Shown: in pieces, positions 1 through 11,873 of the stretch
Layout of the letters: the number at the start of each line of letters is the position of its first letter
Position numbering within the stretch: the stretch's first letter is position 1
NCBI GenBank assembly: GCA_036320915.1
Contig: JAXBDG010000005.1
Location: 2,108,001 to 2,172,000 of the forward strand
Direction of reading: 5' to 3'
DNA from: Linnemannia elongata
Taxonomy: Eukaryota; Mortierellomycota; Mortierellomycetes; Mortierellales; Mortierellaceae
DNA length: 64,000 nucleotides
Notes under the pieces: model-generated
Databases searched by the model: none
What the model saw: the letters and a program-made list of their open reading frames with translations, nothing else
What the model was told of the DNA's origin: nothing
Program-made: the position numbers and the translations under genes

Positions 1-950
1 TACATAAAGAAGACAGGGGTGTTGTTTCCGACCATGTCCCAGTTACCCTCCTCGGTGTAGAACTTGACGGCGAAACCACGGGGATCGCGGGCAGTATCGG
101 CCGAACCCTTCTCACCTCCGACAGTCGAGAAACGGGTGAAGAGAGGGGTGCGCTTGCCGACGCGGTTCAAGAACTTGGCCTTGGTGAACTTGGAGATGTC
201 GTGGGTAACCTCAAAGTAACCGTGGGCTCCAGCTCCCTTGGCGTGGACAACACGCTCGGGGATACGCTCACGGTCAAAGTGGGTCAACTTGTCAATCAAA
301 GCGAAATCCTGAAGAAGGCTGCACCATTCGCATGTTCACATATTCAGATCAAAGGAGAGGAGAAAAGAACAAGGAGGTTAGTTTGCTTTCCTCTTGCTTG
401 AATGATCCATGCATAAAGTCAACATAATCCACGGATAGAAGAGGAATAAAAAAAAAGTGGGGAGAAGTAGAAGTGTGTCGGGTGCAGCAGGGAAGGATAG
501 AGGATGCAAGAAAAAGAAGGAAGGAGTGGGGATGGATGTGAACGAGTGGGTCCGTGTAGCCTCAACTTCATTGTAAAGAGACACTATTGAAGAGTGTAAC
601 CACAACGACAAACACATCCGAGGTGGGTCGTGGAGACTGATATGGAGAGTGAGGATGTCCGGCTCGGAAAGCAAGAAGAGTCTACTCTCTTCCTCCACCC
701 TTGATCACTGTTGTCCTGTAGGAAGATAGTCGTTGTTGCGCATGGGAAAAAAAGGCAAGCAAAGAGGCAGAGCATAAAGCGAACAAAGGAGAGAGTGTGG
801 GTGCGCCCGTGGGGTGTGTGAATGAGCGCAATGAACGCAATGAGTGGAATGAGATGAATTAACTTACATAGGGCCGTACTGACCGACGGTGATGGAGTTC
901 TGGTTGTCCTCGACGGGGTTTCCGTTGGAGGTGGTAAGAGTGGAGGCCAT
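1..950 (-). CDS. Catalase, 5' part (gene runs off the window)
   Basis: Haem catalase, which breaks H2O2 into water and O2. Exon 1 is 868-950 (ATG at 950; 27 codons plus 2 nt) and exon 2 is 1-318, continuing beyond position 1. The intron 319-867 has a GTAAGT donor and a CAG acceptor, and the junction reads YGPILLQDF in frame. Visible family blocks are [20 protein letters not shown], the catalytic-histidine motif [32 protein letters not shown] and the distal-asparagine block [13 protein letters not shown]. About 135 residues are present; the proximal Tyr region and C-terminus are missing, so peroxisomal targeting and clade (small or large subunit) cannot be judged. Confidence 0.95.
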
Positions 951-1573
951 TGTGATGAGTGAGTGAAGAAGGTGTTGTTGGGGGTGGGATGAACAAAGAA
1001 GAAAAGAAAAAGAAAAAAGAAAAGAAGAAAAAGGGGGAAGGAGGAGACACAAAGGGAATTTATTTATTGACTGGGCTAGCAGGTGGTAGGTTGCTTCGGT
1101 CTTGTTGCTTGCCAGCTCCGTGTTCACTTTCAATTGAACTCTGCATCGGCGGACCTTACTTTCCCGTGTCCGAAGAAAATGAACACAGACAGAATAAAAA
1201 AAAAAAAAAGTGGCGTCTGTCGTTGACCACCGAGAGGTAGTGGAGGGAGGGTAAGCAGAAAATAAAAAGGAAACTTCGGAGAACTTTGTCCGAAGGCGGT
1301 GGGGGGGCAGATGCAAGGCAGCGAAAAAGAGCACAACATCCCTATTCTGTTACTCGCTGTCCAACCACTTACTTTACTCACTTGCTTGCTACCGTACTGT
1401 ACTCTTTACCACACAACCTAACACTCACCCTAACCAAACCACAACCAACCAACCAGCCAACCGCATTCCAAGTTTTTTTGCCCGGCCGAAATCCATGTTT
1501 CCCCGCCCTCTCCACTCGATCATTCCGAAACTCTAAAACAATAAAATCATGTGACGCATTTATTAAGGCTATC
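951..1573. other. Gene-free interval upstream of catalase
   Basis: Holds the catalase 5' flank and the 3' flank of the secreted-protein gene. It contains A-rich and GA-rich runs around 1005-1040 and an A-run near 1196-1209. I see no convincing coding exon; the overlapping frames are low-complexity shadows. Confidence 0.5.
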
Positions 1574-2674
1574 TCAGTGGGCGTGCTTAGTGCTCGGCCG
1601 GGGCTTATTGCTGCTAGTCGTCCTATTCCTGCTCTGTCTCTTGTTGCCACTCAAATTGGTGGCGTGCGCAGACTTCTTGTACTGATCAGCCTTGTTGTTG
1701 CGACTCTTACGTTGGTTGAACTTGGCGATAGCCTTCTTGTTCTCCTTGGAGGTAGAGCGAGGTTTAGGAGAAGAAGAACCACTCTTTTTCTTCTCCTTGT
1801 CGTTGTTGTTCTTGTTGTTGCGTTGGATCACTTTGACAGGAAAGACGTTGTTGTTGTGGCTGCTGGTGTCAATACTGTGTCCATTGGTATTCGTGTTCGT
1901 GTTCTGGGTGATGATCTGAATCGTGACAAGATTTCGACGCGCAATGTCATCTACCTTCTTCTTTGACTCGTAGTCATCAACATCAACAATCGCCGTCGTA
2001 GTGGTCGTCAATGTTGTCATCCCGCGATTGTCGATCGAGTCGACACCGATATCATATCCTTGATGCTGAGGCTGAGGCTGTAGCTTGTGGTTGGGGTGAA
2101 ACTTGTACAGGAATCGTCTACTCTGATTCTGGCCGTGGTCCAACACCCTTTCGTTCTTATCCTCTTCAGCGCGCACGTCGGGCCAACTGTCTTCCCCACC
2201 ATGTCGTCGATTTGAGCCGGTACTGTCCTTAGTAGTGGAAACGACTTTGGTCATCGTCATGGATTGGTTGCCGCGAGTGTTGTACGCCTTTGAGCTCTGA
2301 GAGTTGTCATTTACATTGCTAATACTAGTCGATCTACCGCCCCATAGCAACCCACGCCGATCCAACAGTTGCCTCGTGTCAGTTGTATCCTTGATGTCTG
2401 AGACGACGGTAGTGGTAGGGGAGCCAGTAACGTGACGATCAAAGAGCTCAGACTCCCAAATCCACTGCTCGGTTTCTGGTGACGGCTCCTTGTGGATCCT
2501 GGTTATGGTCGTGGTAGAGGTGGTATGGGTGTTACCATGAGAGCTGTCGCCTTGAATCTGGTATGTGAACTCGTTCCCAATGAGTGTGCGCCGCTGGGAT
2601 CCGTCGGCATTTGGGACACTGTTTGCAAGAGCCACAGTGGCAACGAGGAGGAGTGAGAAGAAATGGATCTTCAT
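1574..2674 (-). CDS. Secreted Ser/Thr/Asn-rich basic protein, unknown function
   Basis: Single-exon ORF of 366 residues. A clear signal peptide opens it (MKIHFFSLLLVATVALANS, likely cut near residue 17-25). The mature part is rich in Thr, Ser and Asn and has no domain I recognise. The last 90 residues are very basic (Lys/Arg/Ser/Asn). Arg-Arg pairs recur, several followed by a residue and then Leu plus a hydrophobic (RRTLI, RRGLL, RRFLY, RRNLV), which would suit a Kex2-type protease. There is one start Met and an uninterrupted frame, so it looks intact. Secretion is supported; any effector or cell-wall role would be guesswork. Confidence 0.7.
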   Translation of the reverse strand: MKIHFFSLLLVATVALANSVPNADGSQRRTLIGNEFTYQIQGDSSHGNTHTTSTTTITRIHKEPSPETEQWIWESELFDRHVTGSPTTTVVSDIKDTTDTRQLLDRRGLLWGGRSTSISNVNDNSQSSKAYNTRGNQSMTMTKVVSTTKDSTGSNRRHGGEDSWPDVRAEEDKNERVLDHGQNQSRRFLYKFHPNHKLQPQPQHQGYDIGVDSIDNRGMTTLTTTTTAIVDVDDYESKKKVDDIARRNLVTIQIITQNTNTNTNGHSIDTSSHNNNVFPVKVIQRNNKNNNDKEKKKSGSSSPKPRSTSKENKKAIAKFNQRKSRNNKADQYKKSAHATNLSGNKRQSRNRTTSSNKPRPSTKHAH

Positions 2675-5180
2675 TTTTTGTGGATCGTACGTTGTTGGTT
2701 GGAGATGGAATGAAGGTTGATTCTGTTGGTTAAAATGAGCGTACGTGGTGAAAGCTGTACGCTGCTGTGATGATGAGAAAACGGTGAATCAATACTTTCA
2801 GTATTTATCAAAGTATCTTGTTAAGGGCGATAAAATAACAATATTTTACTACCGCATGGCGACTACGTCTATTTCTGTAACAATGCCAAGAGAACCCCTC
2901 ACGGTTGGTTGCCATTCGGGTGCCCACGGTATCAACAGTGAGCACAGAACGCGTGTTTTTTTTTCTTGGCAGGAGAGAGAAAGAACGAGAGCTCTCATAA
3001 AGACGCGTTACAAAATAAAATGAAGGGGCCGAGTGAGCTACCCAAGAATGTGTCACCACTCCAGAGCATGATATTGTTTATTGAGAGTTCAAGATGGGTT
3101 GCCAGTATGGTTGAGGTGCACTGAAATTGCAACCCAGCATTGCTTTTCTTGGCAGGGGCAGCAAAAACGTGCAGACGCGCTATTTTTAAGTGTCCTAGGT
3201 TTGGCTGCCCTTTAATTTGATATCTTGGTCGCCTAGGAAGCGTAAGAAAAAATACAGTTGATCCCATGGCCAGATAGAGTAGGCAAAGAAGGCAATGAAA
3301 AAGGGTGAGAAGGACGTTGTTTCTTTGCCTTTTTTATTCTTTTTCCAATCACTGTTTGCTCGTCAAGGAAAGGCTCTTACCCAGCTGTCGTTTGTGATGA
3401 TAATGGTTGTTCATGGGGTCATTAGGGGTATGAGAGAAAAAAATAGAGAGAAGGAAGGAGGGAAGGAAGAAAAGTAGGAAAAATTAGATATGGTTTTCGC
3501 TTTCAATGGACTTCAACCAAAAATAAAAACGAGATAGGCGGGAAAACGTCAAGACAATATGAGAGAAAGGAGTAAGGAGGGAAGACAGGGATGAGGCAGA
3601 AGAAGAGGAGGATAGAATAGAAAAGGGTTGCTAATTGAGCAGCAGTATCGATGCAGAGTAGCACGAGCCATAGAAACACAATGGGAGAATGCAATCATAA
3701 ACAAGTGGTTACTCGACATTAATGATTAATGTGGGTGGGTAGGCGCATGGGTGTGCGGTGAATGGGTTGGTACGAACAAACAAGTGAAATGCGATATGTG
3801 TCCGTCCCCCCTTTTTCAATCTCTCCCTTTCTAGTCGCCTGAATGAAAAGGCTGCTACTGTCACCCCCTTTTGATCCCCTTCCTTCAGCTCCTTCCCCCC
3901 CTCTTTCTCTTCTACCCCTTCTTGTCCTTGTTTTCCCTCTTCTTTTTTTTTTCTTTCTTATTCATCCTTGTCTATGAAGAGAAAATTAGAGAGTGTGAAG
4001 AAGATACTTGATCAATTATGAGTGTTTTTCACTCCCTTGATCCATCATCATCAATTGTGCCCTTTCCCTGTCTTGGACTGGTCCAAAGAGCACACCATTA
4101 TCTATCCCCTTCTTCTCCTTGTTCGCACTCTTTCTTTGTGTGTTCTGTCACAGATGGAGTGAAAGACAGAAGGACAAGGGGAGTGTCCGTGCCATTGAAC
4201 AATATAGGAGTAAAAAGAACAAAGAGAGATGAAGAGACAAAGATGGAGAAAGAAAAAAAAAAAAAAAGACCCTGGTGTGGTGACATCGGAACATTTTACA
4301 CAACTGGGGTTGTCACTTCCTCCACTTCCTGTCATTGCCTAACTTTCTCTCCCTGTCTCTCTCTCTCCCCAGTCCTTGCTCCTTCCTCCCCTTCCATCTG
4401 TCTCTCCTTAGGCTCCTTCTTTGCCCTCCATCGCCATCCCGCTGCAGATTAAAAACATCAAAACAAAAGAGTCATTTGCCTGGCTGTATCGTCTGTTCTT
4501 CCTCTTGTCCATGCATGTGTGTGCGTGCCTCTTTCCCGTGTGCCAATTGCCAATGTGTACCAAGATAATGTACCAATGGACGCCCTTGTTCACTATCAAA
4601 CTCGCATCCACGCCCATCCGACCCGTTCCATTCCCACTTCCCGCAGATCGGGGACCCTCCCTCTTGCTCTTTAATTAGCCCTTCCTCTTTCTTTTTTTCC
4701 TTGGTCAATTTTTCTGTTTCCTCCTTTCCGCCTTCCTTTTTTCCTTCACTTCCTTCGTTCTTTCTTTTGCTCTCTCTCTTTTTTTTTTGCGACTACCTCT
4801 GTACAGTTGTCGCCATTATCATCACGCTCAAAGACGAACAGCAACAGCAACAGCAACAGACAGCAAATAGCAATAAAAGAAAAGAAGGTAAAAATAAGCA
4901 ACAATTAGAAAAGTGACAGAGTGACATGATCATAGTTCTCCACTTCTTCCGCTTCCCAGAAAAGCATCATTTTTTTTTTTGGCCGTCGCTTCATTCTTTG
5001 TACAACGTACTTTATTGTTTTGTCTGTCCTCATGGTCTTCTAACAATCGGGTCATGCATTTCATACATCTCTCTTTATTCATATCATTACTCTAGAATCT
5101 GAATAACACGATCCACTACAGGAAGCTGCCTTCTTTCTCTACACCCATCTTATCACCACCTCACTATTCACGCAGGAGCC
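2675..5180. other. Long gene-free interval upstream of the F-box gene
   Basis: About 2.5 kb without a supported gene. The last 1.3 kb is strongly pyrimidine-biased (CT and T runs at 3800-4800) with a CAACAG-type repeat near 4839-4860, as expected for a promoter or 5' UTR of the downstream gene. Short ORFs on both strands are low-complexity and lack splice-compatible partners. Confidence 0.5.
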
Positions 5181-8100
5181 ATGGAGAGTTCATCCTTCCA
5201 AGGAACAGGGTCAAGACCGATCCGACCCAATAATATCAACATTAACACACGCCTTGGCAGCACTGGAGACGACTTGTTCTACTCCAGTCCTCAGCGGATA
5301 TCCGATCTCCTGTCGTCCTCGGTCAACTCCTCGCCTTGCTCCTTCATCTCTGCAACCTCGACCGGCGAGAACGACAATAATAACAATATCGAGCTGGTCA
5401 GCTGCAGCTTCACCGCCTCCTCTGCCTCGCGGATTCGCACCTCCAGCAGTAGCAACAGCTATTTTAACAACTTCAACAACACCGTGCCGGAGAGGATGAG
5501 TGAAGGGAGGAGGGAGATGGAGGGTTCCGTTTCTGGATCATTGAGGAGTAGCAACAGCAACAACAACAACTGCAATTGGGAGTATTCTCACAATCGTCAT
5601 AAGCAGGGTCAGGAGCACCTCCTTTACGCTACTCAAGGACACGGACAAGAGCAAGGACAGGGACAACATCAATGTCCTCAGGGAGACAAGGCGTCCTTTG
5701 AAGATCGCTTTCATGACCTTAATCGTCCTAGACCTGATCACATTCAACAGGAACAACAACAACAACAACAACAACAGCAGACGACCGGTGATGGTGACAG
5801 TCAGGGTCATCATCATTATCGTCACAGCAGTCTGAATCACGACAACAACGACCCGTCATGTCCAAAACTGGACAGGGAGACGACAAGCACCCCTATTCCT
5901 TCTCCCCTTAGACCAACCACCTGTTTGCTCTGTCAGTCCGTGCCACTTCCACGATCAACCCCAATACCGCCCGCAGCAGCAACAGCATCGTCCTTTTCTT
6001 TGATTGCGCCCAATTCCCCGACCACAATATCCTCAGGACAACAACAAGACCCCTCACCATTGCCGTCCACTAGCCTGCCAGTCGTGTGCATGTGCCCAAC
6101 AACAAAGTCCTCCTTTTCTTCTTCGTCGTCGTCTCCACCTGCGCGGAAGTATCGGACCGTCTCGACGACTGTCGCATCACTTGATCTCGCGTCAGCTCTG
6201 GCCCAGGACCCTGTCGTCGCCGCCCATCTTAAAGAAGCATCGACTACTATTTCCACCATCTCCATCGCCACTATCACCACCGCCGCTACAACGAACACTG
6301 CCGCCGCTTCTGATAATACTACGTTTGCTGAGAAACCTTTGACGACGGATGACAAGGAGGACAGTGATCCCAAAGCAGCAGACTGGATCACCACCCTCTC
6401 ACCGCCAATGCCCTTAAATAACAAGAGCACGGGCATCCACACGACGACCTTGATGACAGTCCCTGTTCTCCTTTCTTCTGTCTCTCTCCCATCTGTCGTT
6501 GATTCTTCCGCTCTTCCAGGAGTATCCCCAACATCGCCACTTGCCTCTCGACCTCGACACTTTTCTGCAGCACCTGCAGCAGCAACTGGGCCATTCTCAT
6601 CATCATCGACAGCAGAAGCTGGAGGATCAGGCATCTTCCAAGCCTTTTCGTCAACGACAAATCAGGGCTCATCCTCATACTCGTCTTCATCGGCGCTTTC
6701 GTTATCACGCGATACGTGTAACCTCCTCCCAGGGCTCCATTCTATGCATCAGCACCAGTTCTTTCATCACCTTGCACTTCAACAACAACAGTACGACAAC
6801 GACACTGACAACGCAATCGAGGCAGCAGAAGCATCCTCGTCAAGTGCAGCCTTCCATTCAGGTCTGAACAGTACCTTTGTCGACGAAGACTCGCCATCAC
6901 CGACATCCTCCGCCGCTGGCTCTCCTTCCCGCATGAAGTTCGGCAACCGTCGCAACAGTAATAACAACAATCAGGGCATCTTGTCCTCCACTCCGGACGG
7001 CTCCTCCTCTTCCGCTTCCTCATCGGCCTTCCACTCGCCCTCAAACTCGATCACATGGGCATCTCCCTCCAGGACACAACACCACCACCACAACTCATCT
7101 TCACCCATGACGACAGACTCTCCTCAGTTTGCGTCTCTTGGAGAGTTCAATCGCAACAAGGGCAAAGGGATTGTCAGAGGATTCTACCGATCATCCAAGG
7201 ATGAACGTCGTCGTCTGCACCAGACGCAACAGATCCAGCCATGGAAGGCGACGATGGATGGACTCCCACGAGAGATCAAAATCCACATCTTTCGATACTT
7301 GTCGACCTTCCAACTCGTCCGCGTCTCACGAGTACGTTGTTTTTCTTGCAACTCGCTTTTTTTTTTTTCTTCTTTTTTTTTTGATGAGTCAGGTGTGGGT
7401 GAATGTGATTTGTTCTACAATTTGCTAACATGCAGTTTTTTTTTTCTTTTTTTCATTGTTTGTGAATGGGTGATTATAGGTGAGTCGGTCGTGGAGAAGT
7501 ATTGCGATGGATGGGTCGCTGTGGAAGGTGATTGACACGACGCGATTCTACAAGATCATCAAGGACGACCAACTGCGCGTTCTTGGTACCGCTGCGTCTA
7601 ACTTCTTGCGCTATGCCAACTTCAGGTACTTATTTTTCTCCTCCTCTTTTTCATCAAATCTACGTGCGCGCGGACCACTCTTTCTTTTGTAATAATTTGC
7701 CCTTTTACAGTTTACTACCCCCCCTGCACTTCGCCCATTTCTCACTCACTCGTATTTCGTTTTTACAATATACCTTTTTTTTAGGGGCTGCGTGCAACTG
7801 TCGGGAGATTCGCTGAGGGCGATCGCAGAACACTGTCCAAACGTCGAACGTCTCGACTTGACAGGCTGCCGTTCCGTTTCCTCAAAATCTATCGCCGACG
7901 TCTGTATGAACATGCCCCTCCTCCTCCACCTCGAACTCGCAGGTCTCCAATCCGTCAACAACTATACCCTCCAAGCCATGGCCGTCTACTGTCGGTCCCT
8001 CCAAGTCCTCAACCTCGCCTGGTGTAAACAGATCTCTGGGTTTGGATTGTCCAACTTGACCAGGAGCTGTCAGGATCTGAGGAAGCTGAATGTTTCTGGA

Positions 8101-10299
8101 TGTAGCGGGTTAGAGGATCGGTGGATGCCCGTGATGGGGATGAATCTGCCGAGGTTGAGAGAGATTTGTTTGAATGGGTGTGGGTCTTTGACGGATAGGG
8201 GGTTGATTGGGTTGTTGTCGGGGTTGTCAGTGGCATCGAGTCGTAAACATAGGAAGTGGAGGATGAGGAAGCGAATGGCTACTTCTGTGAGGGTTTCGAG
8301 TTTGGGGCATTTGTTGGTCAACCAGAGTTCGAGTTGTGGGGATGATGATGGTATGGGAGGAGATGATGATGAGGATGAGGAAGATGAACTGGATCGGGCG
8401 AGGAGGGAGCTGGAGGAGGAAGATGAGGAGTATGCGATGGAGGATGATTCAGATCGCGAGAGTGAGGTTGATGGAGATGATGAGGATGATGATGGTAACC
8501 AGGCCAAGGCCTCTTCTTCTTCCAACGCCGCCGCCGCTGTCGCCGCGACGTCGACAACTGGATCGAACGGCAGGTCGAGCGAAGAGGGACTCCAAGCGCG
8601 TTTGGACTACCTAGGCCTCTCCCACTGTCGTCTCCTGACCACAGAAGCCCTCCGTGCCATCGGACACTACTGTAACCGCCACCTTCGCCGCCTCGAGCTC
8701 TCCGGCTGCGAAAGCTTGGGTGACGAGGGCCTCATTATCCTCGCCCAGAACTGTACCCGCCTCCGACTCCTCGATCTCGAAGACGTCAACCTCCTCACCG
8801 ACGCGTCCCTCCGCGCCTTTGGAATGTACCTCCCCAAACTGGAACGGCTCTCATTATCCTACTGCGAGAACGTGACCGACCAGGGGATCACCCGTATGTT
8901 GCGCCCGGCCCCTAACCCGACGACACTTTCGACCGCCAACAATACCGTCATTGCCAATAATGCGGACAGTGCAGCTTCGTTGTGTTGTAAGAGATTGGTG
9001 CATCTGGAGTTGGATAATTGTCTGTTGATTACGGACCGTTTACTGTTGGAGTTTGCGAATGTGTTGGAGGAGCGAAAGGCGTTGGCGATTGAGAAGATGA
9101 AGGAGAGGGAGAGAAAGCGAGAGGAGAAACGGGAGAGGATTCGACAGAAGAAGCGCAAGTCGTCTTTGAACCTCCTTCGGTCTGCCTCGACTCCTTCTGC
9201 GTATGCTTCGTCTCCTGTTGTTAGTGAAGACCACCAGCAGCAGCAGACACGATCGACTTCTTTTGAAGGAGTCTACCTCAGCAGAGAAAATAACGGCGAG
9301 GGAGGATCAACTGCGATGGCCAGCGGCAGTGGAAGTGGCAGTGGCTCCTTCATCGCCTCACGACCCGTCAACATCCCAGTCCGCCTCCGCATGAACCCCT
9401 CCCTCGCCGCAGAAACAGCAGGACCCAGCAACGGTGGCTCCTTTGTCTCATCCTACACATCCTCACCCCTTCAACCCAGGAGCGTCCTCGCATCGACCTC
9501 CATCTCTGACGAGATAGTCGTCAAAAAGACTCGTCCCGGTTTACGCATCATGGTCCCTACTCGGTCGGCTTCGACTACCTCTACGACTTCGACGTCTACT
9601 TCTTCATCGTCCCTTGCACTCTGGCCATCAGCCCTCCAATCGCGTCGGCGTCGCCTTGCTGCTGCAGCCGCCGCGGCAGCAGCAGCGGCATCCAAGAACG
9701 GCAAGTACATCCGTCCACGACCCAGAAGAAGACCAGTCCGCCCTACACTGCAGATCTTTGACTGTAGGAACATCACCCTCGAGGGCGTCGAAGCCGCCCA
9801 ACTCCGGTGCCCTTCCCTGGCCGTCAAGAGCTACTACTCTTGGTCCAACCCTTCGACGTCTGTCCCTGCAGCTTCGACATTGGGCTTTGGAGGAAGTGGT
9901 GGGTCTCTAGAAGAAGCTTTTGAGGGTGAGCTTGAGGGGGATGAGGAGGATGATGATGAGGATGCGGATGCGGACGACGAGAATGGGTCGGGAGTTGCAG
10001 GTAGACGCCATGGATCACGTCGCGGTACCAGCAGCATTGGTGTCAATGCGGGTTTGTTGCATGGCCATGGAGGAGGAGGAGGAGGAGGAAGTTCGTCGGG
10101 CAGTGCGAATAGCTCACAGACTTCGTTGCATCATCTCCACGTGCAACAACAACATCTGCAGCTGCTGCAGCTTCAACGGTTGAATCGGCCTGCGAATTTG
10201 CTCCAGCGCGCTCGATTGGGGCTTTTGGGTGGTCATGGACATGGTGGTCATGGACATGGACATGCTGGACACCGTGATTCGCAGTGCACCATCCTCTAA
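5181..10299 (+). CDS. F-box / leucine-rich-repeat protein with C-terminal CaaX box
   Basis: Predicted substrate adaptor of an SCF ubiquitin ligase. Exons are 5181-7331, 7480-7625 and 7785-10299 (GTACGT and GTACTT donors; phases fit), giving 1603 residues. Residues 1-690 are a Ser/Asn/Gln/His-rich disordered region. The F-box is at about 692-735 (MDGLPREIKIHIFRYLSTFQ.. then VSRSWRSIAMDGSLW). AMN1/GRR1/FBXL-type cysteine-containing LRRs follow (C-x-V-x-x-L-D-L-T-G-C units). They are interrupted by an acidic insertion (about 950-1005), a basic coiled stretch and a poly-Ala run (about 1390-1400). The protein ends CTIL, a CaaX motif with Leu last, predicting geranylgeranylation as in animal FBXL2/FBXL20. 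It is much longer than GRR1 because of the disordered parts. Confidence 0.9.
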
Positions 10300-10522
10300 A
10301 GCAACACACATATGCATAGATATACCATTTTGTCACAAAATGATCGGTAGGAGGAAAACAAATAACAAAGAAAACATAGCAATAGTAGAGAAAGATAAGT
10401 GAGATATTATGCAAAAATACAAGTTTATTCAATATTGAAAAGGGGTGTGTAGGTATGGGTGTGTGTGTGTGTATGGAGGAAAGAAGAAAAGCGATACAGA
10501 CAAAGGAATAAGAAAGGAGTAC

Positions 10523-11873
10523 TTAAAGATCCTTCTTGGACTCGGACTTGGATCCGGCCTTGGACTCGGCCTTCTCAGCCTTCTTGATAGCAGCCTTCTC
10601 AGCAGCCTCGGACTGGGGCTCCTCAGTCTGACCAGTCAAGGCAGCAAAGGGGTTGTCAGCCTTCCAGGGACGCTTCAAGTCACCCTCAGCAGGCTTTCCA
10701 AAGATGTGGACCTGAGCCCACTTGGACTGCAAAGCGTTCTTGACAGGGAGGATCGACTGAACGATAAGGGGACGGATAACGCCAAACTGGAAGTGCAAGA
10801 AGACCATGAGGGCAAGACCGATGAGAGCCTGCTTCTGGGCCTGGGCGTTCTGTTCGAGGTCATAGTCCATGTTGGTGGTGGTGATGAGCTTGGGCTGCTC
10901 GCCAGACATGGGCTTGGGCTGGTCAAGGTACTTGAGGACGGTGGTGTCCTTCTTGGCCTGGATCCTGCGCTGGATCAAGTATGAGAGGCCGATGACGAAA
11001 GCCTGGGCGGTGACGTAGGCGCCGAGAATGATCTGCTTTGTCTTTGTGTCCTCAAGGTCCAGACGGTTGGTGATCTGCATCGAGCCCATCACGATGGCCA
11101 TGTTCATGATCTATGCGGTTGAAGGGTGGGGAAGAGTGAGGAAGAGTGAGGAGGAATACAGGTTAGGTGGGCGGTGACAAAAAAAACCAGGTCATTTGTG
11201 GGAGTGGTCCTTTGAGAGATATCCATGATCCAATTGTCCCAGGTGTTTTTTTTAAAGTCTTTTCTTTCTGCTTCTGGTTCAGCGATAATGCTGGTCTGGT
11301 CTGTTGTCGATTTGACAGTGGTTCTTGTTCGGTTCCGTCCCGATAACGCCAAGCCAATATCTCCCTTGCGCTGTGGGTTGCGTGATGGTGATAAAGAACC
11401 ACAGTCAAACGGGCGACTACAAAAGTTGCAGTCAGCTACCACCCTCCTCCACAAAGCCAAGAAGATAAGTCGATGGGTCGGCTTTTGTCACACGAAGTTC
11501 GCCGACTCGTTAAGAAAGTCTTCTAGTCATCTGTTCGCACGACGCTGTTTGTTTTTTTTTTCTTCCTGATCCGGCATCCAAACAGAGAGCACGTTTGTGT
11601 GCTTGTTCTTTCCTGACAGTCATCATCTTGCTCTTCATCATCTCTATTCCTGTTTGCCATCCACGTTGTGTGGTAAGTAGCGAGAGATGAGGAAGGGGAG
11701 TTGAAACGAAGGGCGGTTGGGGAAGTCCCTTGCTTGCTCCGCTTCCTTTCCCCTCCTTGTTCTGGGGTTGTGTTCCTCCTTGAGTCCTGTTGTTGGTTGT
11801 GATCCTGTACGTCAGAGAAGGTATATATCGATGTAGAGAGATAAACTGAGGGTGTTCTTACTTGTGCGTTCAT
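10523..11873 (-). CDS. PHO88: PHO88/SND3-family ER membrane protein
   Basis: Homologue of yeast Pho88/Snd3, an ER membrane protein of the SRP-independent targeting pathway that also affects phosphate transport. Exon 1 is only 12 nt (11862-11873, MNAQ) and exon 2 is 10523-11110. The 751-nt intron has a GTAAGA donor and an ATAG acceptor, and the spliced start reads MNAQIMNMAIVMGSMQ, matching the family's N-terminal pattern. The 199-residue product has the expected length. Family blocks seen are RLDLED near the N-terminus, LKYLDQPKPMSGE, the YDL motif, FQFGVIRPLIVQSILPVKNAL and FGKPAEGDLKRPWK. Two hydrophobic segments (about 20-45 and 95-120) and a Lys/Glu/Ser-rich tail are visible. Confidence 0.93.

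Noticed and set aside
1286..1966. 226-codon plus-strand frame
   Set aside because: Its second half is antisense to the secreted-protein gene, which has a signal peptide and coherent composition; the first half is UTR-like.
6004..6634. Frames overlapping the F-box gene's first exon on both strands
   Set aside because: Shadows of the Ser/Thr/Asn low-complexity coding sequence.
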